The notes under the pieces were generated by a model. The model did not search any database. It was not told the origin of the DNA and worked only from the letters and a program-made list of their open reading frames with translations. From positions 11,652,078-11,716,077 of the forward strand of contig OU452231.1 of NCBI GenBank assembly GCA_911728455.2: 64,000 bases of DNA, in the 5' to 3' direction. Position numbers and translations under genes: made by a program. Shown in pieces: positions 21,973 through 33,170 of this stretch. The DNA is from Marthasterias glacialis (Eukaryota > Echinodermata > Asteroidea > Forcipulatida > Asteriidae). Each line of letters starts with the position of its first letter. Position 1 is the stretch's first letter.

Positions 21973-24890
21973 ATGGGCTTTCCGAAAAAACCGGTCTTGG
22001 GTCTGCGGGGTAAACAGGGAGGATGCCAGGGACAGCGTAGTGAGGAAATCCCGAGGATGTCCAGTGCATACGGCCATGCTGTGTGTACGTCAACAATAGC
22101 CAAGGCCAGTAGTTGTGTGCTGGACCGAAGCCAGCAAAAAAAAACCAGCCGAAATAAGAAGTCGCCAGAGCCACGGCCAATAACTCCAGAAATAATGGGG
22201 CTAGAGAGAAATTTCTTGTACCTGCAGGTAGCTGCCATAGTCCAGCATCAAAAAATCTGGTTTTCCACGCCCACCAGGGCCATCTTCCGCCTTGAAAATA
22301 CCAGGGAGCGGGGCTGCTCCGAATGCGCTTCAAACGCCTGTCTAATGGAACTTTTGTACACGAAGCTGTAACAGAGTGAAAACAAGACTTAGCAACGGCT
22401 CTATCTCCCAAAGTATTGGCGGGACACTGACAAGTCTGACACTGTTGGAAAGCCCTGGTCATGGGCTTTCCAAAAATACCGGTCTCGGGGCTGCGGGGTA
22501 AACAGGGAGGATGCCAGGGACAGCGGAGTGAGGACACCCCGAGGATGTCCAGTGCATACGGCCATGCTGTGTGTACGTCAACAATAGCAAAGGCCGGTAC
22601 TTGTGTGCTGGACCGAAGCCAGCAAAAAAAACCAGCCGAAATAAGAAGTCGCCAGAGCCACGGCCAATAACTCCAGAAATAATGGGGCTAGAGAGAAATT
22701 TCTTGTACCTGCAGGTAGCTGCCATATTCCTGCATCCAAAAATCTGGTTTTCCACGCCCGCCAGGGCCATCTTCCGCCTTGAAAACACCAGGGAGCGGGG
22801 CTGCTCCGAATGCGCTTCAAACGCCTGTCTAATGGAACTTTTGTACACGAAGCTGTAACAGAGTGAAAACAAGACTTAGCAACGGCTCTATCTCCCAAAG
22901 TATTGGCGGGAAACTGACAAGTCTGACACAGTTGGAAAGCCCTGGTCATGGGCTTTCCGAAAATACCGGTCTTGAGTCTGCAGGGTAAACAGGGAGGATG
23001 CCAGGGACAGCGGAGTGAGGACACCCCGAGGATGTCCAGTGCATACGGCTAGCTGTGTGTACGTCAACAATAGCCAAGGCCGGTACGTGTGTGCTGGACC
23101 GAAGCCAGCAAAAAAAAACGCCGAAAAAGAAGTCGCCAGAGCCACGGCCAATAACTCCAGAAATAATAGGGCTAGGGAGAAATTTCTTGTACCTGCAGGT
23201 AGCTGCCATAGTCCTGCATCCAAAAATCTGGTTTTCCACGCCGACCAGGGCCATCTTCAGCCTTGAAAATACCAGGGAGCGGGGCTGCTCCGATTGCGCT
23301 TCAAACGCCTGTCTAATGAAACTTTTGTACACGAAGCTGTAACAGAGTGAAAACAAGACTTAGCAACGGCTCTATCTCCCAAAGTATTGGCGGGAAACTG
23401 ACAAGTCTGACACTGTTGGAAAGCCCTGCTCATGGGCTTTCCGAAAAAACCGGTCTTGGGTCTGCGGGGTAAACAGGGAGGATGCCAAGGACAGCGTAGT
23501 GAGGACATCCCGAGGATGTCCAGTGCATACGGCCATGCTGTGTGTACGTCAACAATAGCCAAGGCCAGTACTTGTGTGCTGGACCGAAGCCAGCAAAAAA
23601 AAACCAGCCGAAATAAGAAGTCGCCAGAGCCACGGCCAATAACTCCAGAAATAATGGGGCTAGAGAGAAATTTCTTGTACCTGCAGGTAGCTGCCATAGT
23701 CCAGCATCAAAAAATCTGGTTTTCCACGCCCACCAGGGCCATCTTCCGCCTTGAAAATACCAGGGAGCGGGGCTGCTCCGAATGCGCTTCAAACGCCTGT
23801 CTAATGGAACTTTTGTACACGAAGCTGTAACAGAGTGAAAACAAGACTTAGCAACGGCTCTATCTCCCAAAGTATTGGCGGGACACTGACAAGTCTGACA
23901 CTGTTGGAAAGCCCTGGTCATGGGCTTTCCAAAAATACCGGTCTCGGGGCTGCGGGGTAAACAGGGAGGATGCCAGGGACAGCGGAGTGAGGACACCCCG
24001 AGGATGTCCAGTGCATACGGCCATGCTGTGTGTACGTCAACAATAGCAAAGGCCGGTACTTGTGTGTTGGACCGAAGCCAGCAAAAAAAACCTGCCGAAA
24101 TAAGAAGTCGCCAGAGCCACGGCCAATAACTCCAGAAATAATGGGGCTAGAGAGAAATTTCTTGTACCTGCAGGTAGCTGCCATATTCCTGCATCCAAAA
24201 ATCTGGTTCTCCACGCCCGCCAGGGCCATCTTCCGCCTTGAAAACACCAGGGAGCGGGGCTGCTCCGAATGCGCTTCAAACGCCTGTCTAATGGAACTTT
24301 TGTACACGAAGCTGTAACAGAGTGAAAACAAGACTTAGCAACGGCTCTATCTCCCAAAGTATTGGCGGGAAACTGACAAGTCTGACACAGTTGGAAAGCC
24401 CTGGTCATGGGCTTTCCGAAAATACCGGTCTTGAGTCTGCAGGGTAAACAGGGAGGATGCCAGGGACAGCGGAGTGAGGACACCCCGAGGATGTCCAGTG
24501 CATACGGCTAGCTGTGTGTACGTCAACAATAGCCAAGGCCGGTACGTGTGTGCTGGACCGAAGCCAGCAAAAAAAAACGCCGAGAAAGAAGTCGCCAGAG
24601 CCACGGCCAATAACTCCAGAAATAATAGGGCTAGGGAGAAATTTCTTGTACCTGCAGGTAGCTGCCATAGTCCTGCATCCAAAAATCTGGTTTTCCACGC
24701 CGACCAGGGCCATCTTCAGCCTTGAAAATACCAGGGAGCGGGGCTGCTCCGATTGCGCTTCAAACGCCTGTCTAATGAAACTTTTGTACACGAAGCTGTA
24801 ACAGAGTGAAAACAAGACTTAGCAACGGCTCTATCTCCCAAAGTATTGGCGGGAAACTGACAAGTCTGACACAGTTGGAAAGCCCTGGTC
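21973..24890 (+). repeat. Tandem duplication of a 1459-bp trimer
   Basis: Monomers 21973, 22461 and 22948 are followed by near-identical 23432, 23920 and 24407 (offset 1459 bp). Shared rare changes include CCGAAAAAACCGGTCTTGGG, CAGCGTAGTGAGGA, GTCCAGCATCAAAAAATC, GGGACACTGAC, and GCATACGGCTAGCTGTG, where the usual GGCCATGC is altered with loss of a base. Differences are few: GAGGAAATC versus GAGGACATC, AGTAGTTG versus AGTACTTG, CCAGCC versus CCTGCC, and GAAAAAGAAG versus GAGAAAGAAG. Confidence 0.9.
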
Positions 24891-27800
24891 ATGGGTTTTC
24901 TGAAAATACCGGTCTTGGGGCTGAGGGGTAAACAGGGAGGATGCCAGGGACAGCGGAGTGACGACACCCCGAGGATGTCCAGTGCATACGGCCATGCTGT
25001 GTGTACGTCAACAATAGCCACGGCCGGTACGTGTGTGCTGGACCGAAGCCAGCAAAAAAAAAAACGCAAAAAAAAGAAGTCACCAGAGCCACGGCCAATA
25101 ACTCCTGAAATAATAGGGCTAAAGAGAAATTTCTTGTACCTGCAAGGTAGCTGCCATAGTCCTGCATCTCAAAATCTGGTTTTCCACGCCAGCCAGGGCC
25201 ATCTTCCGCCTTGAAAACACCAGGGAGTGGGTCTGCTCGGAATGCGCTTCAAACGCCTGTCTAATGGAACTTTTGTACACGAAGCTGTAACAGAGTGAAA
25301 ACAAGACTTAGCAACGGCTCTATCTACCAAAGTATTGGCGGGAAACTGACAAGTCTGACACTGTTGGAAAGCCCTGGTCATGGGCTTTCCGAAAATACCG
25401 GTCTCGGGGCTGCGGGGTAAACAGGAAGGATGCCAGGGACAGCGGAGTGAGGACACCCCGAGGATGTCCAGTGCATACGGCCGTGCTCTGTGTACGTCAA
25501 CAATAGCCAAGGCCGGTACGTGTGTGCTGGACCGAAGCCAGCAAAAAAAACCAGCCGAAATAAGAAGTCGCCAGAGCCACGGCCAATAACTCCAGAAATA
25601 ATAGGGCTAGAGAGAAATTTCTTGTACCTGCAGGTAGCTGCCATAGTCCTGCATTCAAAAATCTGGTTTTCCACGCCCGCCAGGGCCATCTTCCGCCTTG
25701 AAAACACCAGGGAGCGGGGCTGCTCCGAATGCGCTTCAAACGCCTGTCTAATGGAACTTTTGTACACGAAGCTGTAACAGAGTGAAAACAAGACTTAGCA
25801 ACGGCTCTATCTCCCAAAGTATTGGCGGGAAACTGACAAGTCTGACACTGTTGGAAAGCCCTGGTCATGGGCTTTCCGAAAATACCAGTCCCGGGGCTGC
25901 GGGGTAAACAGGGAGGATGCCAGGGACAGCGGAGTGAGGACACCCCGAGGATGTCCAGTGCATACGGCCATGCTGTGTGTACGTCAACAATAGCCAAGGC
26001 CGGTACTTGTGTGCTGGACCGAAGCCAGCAAAAAAAACCTGCCGAAATAAGAAGTCGCCAGAGCCACGGCCAATAACTCCATAAATAATGGGGCTAGAGA
26101 GAAATTTCTTGTACCTGCAGGTAGCTGCCATAGTCCTGCATCTAAAAATCTGGTTTTCCACGCCAGCCAGGCCATCTTCCGCCTTGAAAATACCAGGGAG
26201 CGGGGCTGCTCCGAATGCGCTTCAAACGCCTGTCTAATGGAACTTTTGTACACGAAGCTGTAACAGAGTGAAAACAAGACTTAGCAACGGCTCTATCTCC
26301 CAAAGTATTGGCGGGAAACTGACAAGTCTGACACTGTTGGAAAGCCCTGGTCATGGGCTTTCCGAAAATACCGGTCTCGGGGCTGCGGGGTAAACAGGGA
26401 GGATGCCAGGGACAGCGGAGTGAGGACACCCCGAGGATGTCCAGTGCATACGGCCATGCTGTGTGTACGTCAACAATAGCCAAGGCCGGTACGTGTGTGC
26501 TGGACCGAAGCCAGCAAAAAAAAACGCCGAAATAAGAAGTCGCCAGAGCCACGGCCAGTAACTCCAGAAATAATAGGGCTAGGGAGAAATTTCTTGTACC
26601 TGCAAGTAGCTGCCATAGTCCTGCATCCAACAATCTGGTTTTCCACGCCCGCCAGGGCCATCTTCCGCCTTGAAAATACCAGGGAGCGGGGCTGCTCCGA
26701 ATGCGCTTCAAACGCCTGTCTAATGGAACTTTTGTACACGAAGCTGTAACAGAGTGAAAACAAGACTTAGCAATGGCTCTATCTCCCAAAGTATTGGCGG
26801 GAAACTGACAAGTCTGACACTGTTGGAAAGCCCTGGTCATGGGCTTTCCGAAAATACCGGTGTCGGGGCTGCGGGGTAAACAGGGAGGATGCCAGGGACA
26901 GCGGAGTGAGGACACCCCGAGGATGTCCAGTGCATACGGCCATGCTGTGTGTACGTCAACAATAGCCAAGGCCGGTACGTGTGTGCTGGACCGAAGCCAG
27001 CAAAAAAAAACCAGCCGAAATAAGAAGTCGCCAGAGCCACGGCCAATAACTCCAGAAATAATGGGGCTAGAGAGACATTTCTTGTACCTGCAGGTAGCTG
27101 CCATAGTCTTGCATCCGAAAATCTGGTTTTCCACGCCAGCCAGGGCCATCTTCCGCCTTGAAAACACCAGGGAGCGGGGCTACTCCGAATGCACTTTAAA
27201 CGCCTGTCTAATGGAACTTTTGTACACGAAGCTGTAACAGAGTGAAAACAAGACTTAGCAACGGCTCTATCTCCCAAAGTATTGGCGGGAAACTGACAAG
27301 TCTGACACTGTTGGAAAGCCCTGGTCATGGGCTTTCCGAAAATACCGGTCTTGGGGCTGCGGGGTAAACAGGGAGGATGCCAGGGACAGCGGAGTGAGGA
27401 CACCCCGAGGATGTCCAGTGCATACGGCCATGCTGTGTGTACGTCAACAATAGCCAAGGCCGGTACGTGTGTGCTGGACCGAAGCCAGCAAAAAAAAACG
27501 CCGAAAAAAGAAGTCGCCAGAGCCACGGCCAGTAACTCCAGAAATAATAGAGCTAGGGAGAAATTTCTTGTACCTGCAGGTAGCTGCCATAGTCCTGCAT
27601 CCAACAATCTGGTTTTCCACGCCCGCCAGGGCCATCTTCCGCCTTGAAAATACCAGGGAGCAGGGCTGCTCCGAATGCGCTTCAAACGCCTGTCTAATGG
27701 AACTTTTGTACACGAAGCTGTAACAGAGTGAAAACAAGACTTAGCAACGGCTCTATCTCCCAAAGTATTGGCGGGAAACTGACAAGTCTGACACTGTTGG

Positions 27801-29757
27801 AAAGCCCTGGTCATGGGCTTTCCGAAAATACCGACCTCGGGGCTGCGGGGTAAACAGGGAGGATGCCAGGGACAGCGGAGTGAGGACACCCCGAGGATGT
27901 CCAGTGCATACGGCCATGCTGTGTGTACGTCAACAATAGCCAAGGCCGGTACGTGTGTGCTGGACCGAAGCCAGCAAAAAAAAAACGCCGAAAAAAGAAG
28001 TCGCCAGAGCCACGGCCAGTAACTCCAGAAATAATAGGGCTAGGGAGAAATTTCTTGTACCTGCAGGTAGCTGCCATAGTCCTGCATCCACAAATCTGGT
28101 TTTCCACGCCCACCAGGGCCATCTTCCGCCTTGAAAATACCAGGGAGCGAGGCTGCTCCGAATGCGCTTCAAACGCCTGTCTAATGGAACTTTTGTACAC
28201 GAAGCTGTAACAGAGTGAAAACAAGACTTAGCAACGGCTCTATCTCCCAAAGTATTGGCGGGAAACTGACAAGTCTGACACTGTTGGAAAGCCCTGGTCA
28301 TGGGTTTTCCGAAAATACCGGTGTCGGGCTGCGGGGTAAACAGGGAGGATGCCAGGGACAGCGGAGTGAGGACACCCCGAGGATGTCTAGTGCATACGGC
28401 CATGCTGTGTGTACGTCAACAATAGCCAAGGCCGGTACGTGTGTGCTGGACCGAAGCCAGCAAAAAAAACCAGCCGAAATAAGAAGTCGCCAGAGCCACG
28501 GCCAATAACTCCAGAAATAATGGGGTTAGAGAGACATTTCTTGTACCTGCAGGTAGCTGCCATAGTCTTGCATCCGAAAATCTGGTTTTCCACGCCAGCC
28601 AGGGCCATCTTCCGCCTTGAAAACACCAGGGAGCGGGGCTACTCCGAATGCGCTTCAAACGCCTGTCTAATGGAACTTTTGTACACGAAGCTGTAACAGA
28701 GTGAAAACAGAACTTAGCAATGGCTCTATCTCCCACAGTATTGGCGAGAAACTGACAAGTGTGACAGTGTTGGAAAGCCCTGCTTATGGGCTTTCCGAAA
28801 ATACCGGTCCCGGGGCTGCGGGGTAAACAGGGAGGATGCAAGGGACAGCGGAGTGAGGACACCCCGAGGATGTCCAGTGCATACGGCCATGCTGTGTGTA
28901 CGTCAACAATAGCCAAGGCCGGTACTTGTGTGCTGGACCGAAGCCAGCAAAAAAAACCTGCCGAAATAAGAAGTCGCCAGAGCCACGGCCAATAACTGCA
29001 GAAATAATGGGGCTAGAGAGAAATTTCTTGTACCTGCAGGTAACTGCCATAGTCCTGCATCCAAAAATCTGGTTTTCCACGCCCGCCAGGGCCATCTTCC
29101 GCCTTCAAAACACCATGGAGCGGGGCTGCTCCGAATGCGCTTCAAACGCCTGTCTAATGGAACTTTTGTACACGAAGCTGTAACAGAGTGAAAACAAGAC
29201 TTAGCAACGGCTCTATCTCCCAAAGTATTGGCGGGAAACTGACAAGTCTGACACTGTTGGAAAGCCCTGGTCATGGGCTTTCCGAAAATACCGGTCTCGG
29301 GGCTGCGGGGTAAACAGGGAGGATGCCAGGGACAGCGGAGTGAGGACACCCCGAGGATGTCCAGTGCATACGGCCATGCTGTGTGTACGTCAACAATAGC
29401 CAAGGCCGGTACGTGTGTGCTGGACCGAAGCCAGCAAAAAAAAACGCCGAAATAAGAAGTCGCCAGAGCCACGGCCAATAACTCCAGAAATAATGGGGCT
29501 AGAGAGAAATTTCTTGTACCTGCAGGTAGCTGCCATATTCCTGCATCCAAAAATCTGGTTTTCAACGCCTGCCAGGGCCATCTTCGGCCTTGAAAATACC
29601 AGGGAGCGGGGCTGCTCCGAATGCGCTTCAAACGCCTGTCTATAGGAACTTTTGTACACGAAGCTGTAACAGAGTGAAAACAAGACTTAGCAACGGCTCT
29701 ATCTCCCAAAGTATTGGCGGGAAACTGACAAGTCTGACACAGTTGGAAAGCCCTGGT
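24891..29757 (+). repeat. Zone 2b, ten mixed monomers
   Basis: Monomers start at 24891, 25380, 25867, 26353, 26839, 27327, 27813, 28300, 28786 and 29273. 24891 is an isolated TTCTG-type copy with a palindrome-breaking base (TGCAAGGTAG). 26839 and 28300 share GGTGTCGG, GAGAGACATTTC and AGTCTTGCATCCGAAAATC, so they are sister copies about 1.46 kb apart; 26353, 27327 and 27813 share GGCCAGTAACTCC and GCTAGGGAG. 28786 begins after AAGTGTGACAGTGTTGG, a private variant. Confidence 0.8.
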
Positions 29758-31704
29758 TTGGGCTTTCCAAAAATACCGGTCTTGAGTCTGCAGGGTAAAC
29801 AGGGAGGATGCCAGGGACAGCGGAGTGAGGACACCCCGAGGATGTCCAGTGCATACGGCCATGCTGTGTATACGTCAACAATAGCCAAGGCCGGTACGTG
29901 TGTGCTGGACCGAAGCCAGCAAAAAAAAAACGCCGAAAAAAGAAGTCGCCAGAGCCACGGCCAATAACTCCAGAAATAATGGGGCTAGAGAGAAATTTCT
30001 TGTACCTGCAGGTAGCTGCCATAGTCCTGCATCCAAAAATCTGGTTTTCCACGCCAGCCAGGGCCATCTTCCGCCTTGAAAATACCAGGGAGCGGGGCTG
30101 CTCCGAATGCGCTTCAAACGCCTGTCTAATGGAACTTTTGTACACGAAGCTGTAACAGAGTGAAAACAAGACTTAGCAACGGCTCTATCTACCAAAGTAT
30201 TGGCGGGAAACTGACAAGTCTGACACTGTTGGAAAGCCCTGGTCATGGGCTTTCCGAAAATACCGGTCTCGGTGCTGCGGGGTAAACAGGGAGGATGCCA
30301 GGGACAGCGGAGTGAGGACACCCCGAGGATGTCCAGTGCATACGGCCATGCTGTGTGTGCGTCAACAATAGCCAAGGCCGGTACGTGTGTACTAGACCGA
30401 AGCCAGCAAAAAAAAACGCCGAAATAAGAAGTCGCCAGAGCCACGGCCAATAACTCCAGAAATAATGGGGCTAGAGAGAAATTTCTTGTACCTGCAGGTA
30501 GCTGCCATATTCCTGCATCCAAAAATCTGGTTTTCCACGCCCGCCAGGGCCATCTTCCGCCTTGAAAACACCACGGAGCGGGGCTGCTCCGAATGCGCTT
30601 CAAACGCCTGTCTAATGGAACTTTTGTACACGAAGCTGTAACAGCGTGAAAACAAGACTTAGCAACGGCTCTATCTACCAAAGTATTGGCGGGAAACTGA
30701 CAAGTCTGACACTGTTGGAAAGCCCTGGTCATGGGCTTTCCGAAAATACCGGTCTCGGGGCTGCGGGGTAACCAGGGAGGATGCCAGGGACAGCGGAGTG
30801 AGGACACCCCGAGGATGTCCAGTGCATACGGCCATGCTGTGTGTACGTCAACAATAGCCAAGGCCGGTACGTGTGTGCTGGACCGAAGCCAGCAAAAAAA
30901 AACAGCCGAAATAAGAAGTCGCCAGAGCCACGGCCAATAACTCCAGAAATAATGGGGCTAGAGAGAAATTTCTTGTACCTGCAGGTAGCTGCCATAGTCC
31001 TGCATCCCAAAAATCTGGTTTTCCACGCCCGCCAGGGCCATCTTCCGCCTTGAAAAAACCATGGAGCGGGGCTGCTCCGAATGCGCTTCAAACGCCTGTC
31101 TAATGGAACTTTTGTACACGAAGCTGTAACAGAGTGAAAACAAGACTTAGCAACGGCTCTATCTCCCAAAGTATTGGCGGGAAACTGACAAGTCTGACAC
31201 TGTTGGAAAGCCCTGGTCATGGGCTTTCCGAAAATACCGGTCTCGGGGCTGCGGGGTAAACAGGGAGGATGCCAGGGACAGCGGAGTGAGGACACCCCGA
31301 GGATGTCCAGTGCATACGGCCATGCTGTGTGTACGTCAACAATAGCCAAGGCCGGTACGTGTGTGCTGGACCGAAGCCAGCAAAAAAAAACGCCGAAATA
31401 AGAAGTCGCCAGAGCCACGGCCAATAACTCCAGAAATAATGGGGCTAGAGAGAAATTTCTTGTACCTGCAGGTAGCTGCCATAGTCCTGCATCCAAAAAT
31501 CTGGTTTTCCACGCCAGCCAGGGCCATCTTCCGCCTTGCAAATACCAGGGAGCGGGGCTGCTCCGAATGCACTTCAAACGCCTGTCTAATGGAACTTTTG
31601 TACACGAAGCTGTAACAGAGTGAAAACAAGACTTAGCAACGGCTCTATCTACCAAAGTATTGGCGGGAAACTGACAAGTCTGACACAATGGGAAAGCCCT
31701 GGTC

Positions 31705-33170
31705 ATGGGCTTTCCGAAAATACCGGTCTTGGGGCTGCGGGGTAAACAGGGAGGATGCCAGGGACAGCGGAGTGAGGACATCCCGAGGATGTCCAGTGCA
31801 TACGGCCATGCTGTGTGTACGTCAACAATAGCCAAGGCCGGTACGTGTGTGCTGGACTGAAGCCAGCAACAACAAAAAACGCCGAAAAAAGAAGTCGCCA
31901 GAGCCACGGCCAATAACTCCAGAAATAATAGGGCGAGAGAGAAATTTCTTGTACCTGCAGGTAGCTGCCATAGTCCTGCATCAAAAAATCTGATTTTCCA
32001 CGCCCGCCAGGGCCATCTTCCGCCTTGAAAATACCAGGGAGCGGGGCTGCTCCGAATGCGCTTCAAACGCCTGTCTAATGGAACTTTTGTACACGAAGCT
32101 GTAACAGAGTGAAAACAAGACTTAGCAACGGCTCTATCTACCAAAGTATTGGCGGGAAACTGACAAGTCTGACACTGTTGGAAAGCCCTGCTCATGGGCT
32201 TTCCGAAAATACCGGTCTCGGGGCTGCGGGGTAAACAGGGAGGATGCCAGGGACAGCGGAGTGAGGACATCCCGAGGATGTCCAGTGCATACGGCCATGC
32301 TGTGTGTACGTCAACAATAGCCAAGGCCGGTACGTGTGTGCTGGACTGAAGCCAGCAACAACAAAAAACGCCGAAAAAAGAAGTCGCCAGAGCCACGGCC
32401 AATAACTCCAGAAATAATAGGGCGAGAGAGAAATTTCTTGTACCTGCAGGTAGCTGCCATAGTCCTGCATCAAAAAATCTGATTTTCCACGCCCGCCAGG
32501 GCCATCTTCCGCCTTGCAAATACCAGGGAGCGGGGCTGCTCCGAATGCGCTTCAAACGCCTGTCTAATGGAACTTTTGTACACGAAGCTGTAACAGAGTG
32601 AAAACAAGACTTAGCAACGGCTCTATCTACCAAAGTATTGGCGGGAAACTGACAAGTCTGACACTGTTGGAAAGCCCTGCTCATGGGCTTTCCGAAAATA
32701 CCGGTCTCGGGGCTGCGGGGTAAACAGGGAGGATGCCAGGGACAGCGGAGTGAGGACATCCCGAGGATGTCCAGTGCATACGGCCATGCTGTGTGTACGT
32801 CAACAATAGCCAAGGCCGGTACGTGTGTGCTGGACTGAAGCCAGCAACAACAAAAAACGCCGAAAAAAGAAGTCGCCAGAGCCACGGCCAATAACTCCAG
32901 AAATAATAGGGCGAGAGAGAAATTTCTTGTACCTGCAGGTAGCTGCCATAGTCCTGCATCCAAAAATCTGATTTTCCACGCCCGCCAGGGCCATCTTCCG
33001 CCTGAAAATACCAGGGAGCGGGGCTGCTCCGAATGCGCTTCAAACGCCTGTCTAATGGAACTTTTGTACACGAAGCTGTAACAGAGTGAAAACAAGACTT
33101 AGCAACGGCTCTATCTCCCAAAGTATTGGCGGGAAACTGACAAGTCTGACACTGTTGGAAAGCCCTGGTC
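31705..33170 (+). repeat. Three consecutive 489-bp Q monomers
   Basis: Starts 31705, 32194, 32683; spacings 489, 489, 488. Q monomers have CAACAACAAAAAACG in place of the pure A-tract, GGACTGAAGCC, GGGCGAGAG and ATCTGATTTTCC. They also carry the perfect second dyad GGACATCC-CGA-GGATGTCC (31776-31794 in the first). The last copy lacks one T in CCGCCTGAAAA. Other Q copies are at 34629, 35118, 35607, 39014, 42908 and 43397; none lies outside 31.7-43.9 kb. Confidence 0.9.
31776..31794. repeat. Second dyad, perfect form in Q monomer
   Basis: GGACATCC (31776-31783) and GGATGTCC (31787-31794) are perfect 8-bp arms around CGA. The C-to-T change at arm position 6 repairs the single mismatch of the common form. 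All nine Q monomers have it, as do copies 23432 and 63341. Confidence 0.85.

Larger units (their letters stand above)
29758..33170 (+). repeat. Higher-order repeat unit 1 (seven monomers, 3413 bp)
   Basis: Order A 29758, V 30245, N 30731, S 31219, Q 31705, Q 32194, Q 32683. A has TTGAGTCTGCA, GTGTATACGTC and GCCGAAAAAAG. V has CTCGGTGCTGCGG, GTGTGCGTCAAC and AACAGCGTG. N has GGGTAACCAGG. Q is the 489-bp type. This unit differs from later ones: its N lacks the 2-bp deletion and it has three Q monomers. Confidence 0.85.

Noticed and set aside
30729-33095. Long minus-strand open frame as a gene for a repeat protein
   Set aside because: It is built only from satellite monomers, overlaps other open frames on both strands, breaks wherever the A-tract length changes, and varies mainly by non-conservative changes.
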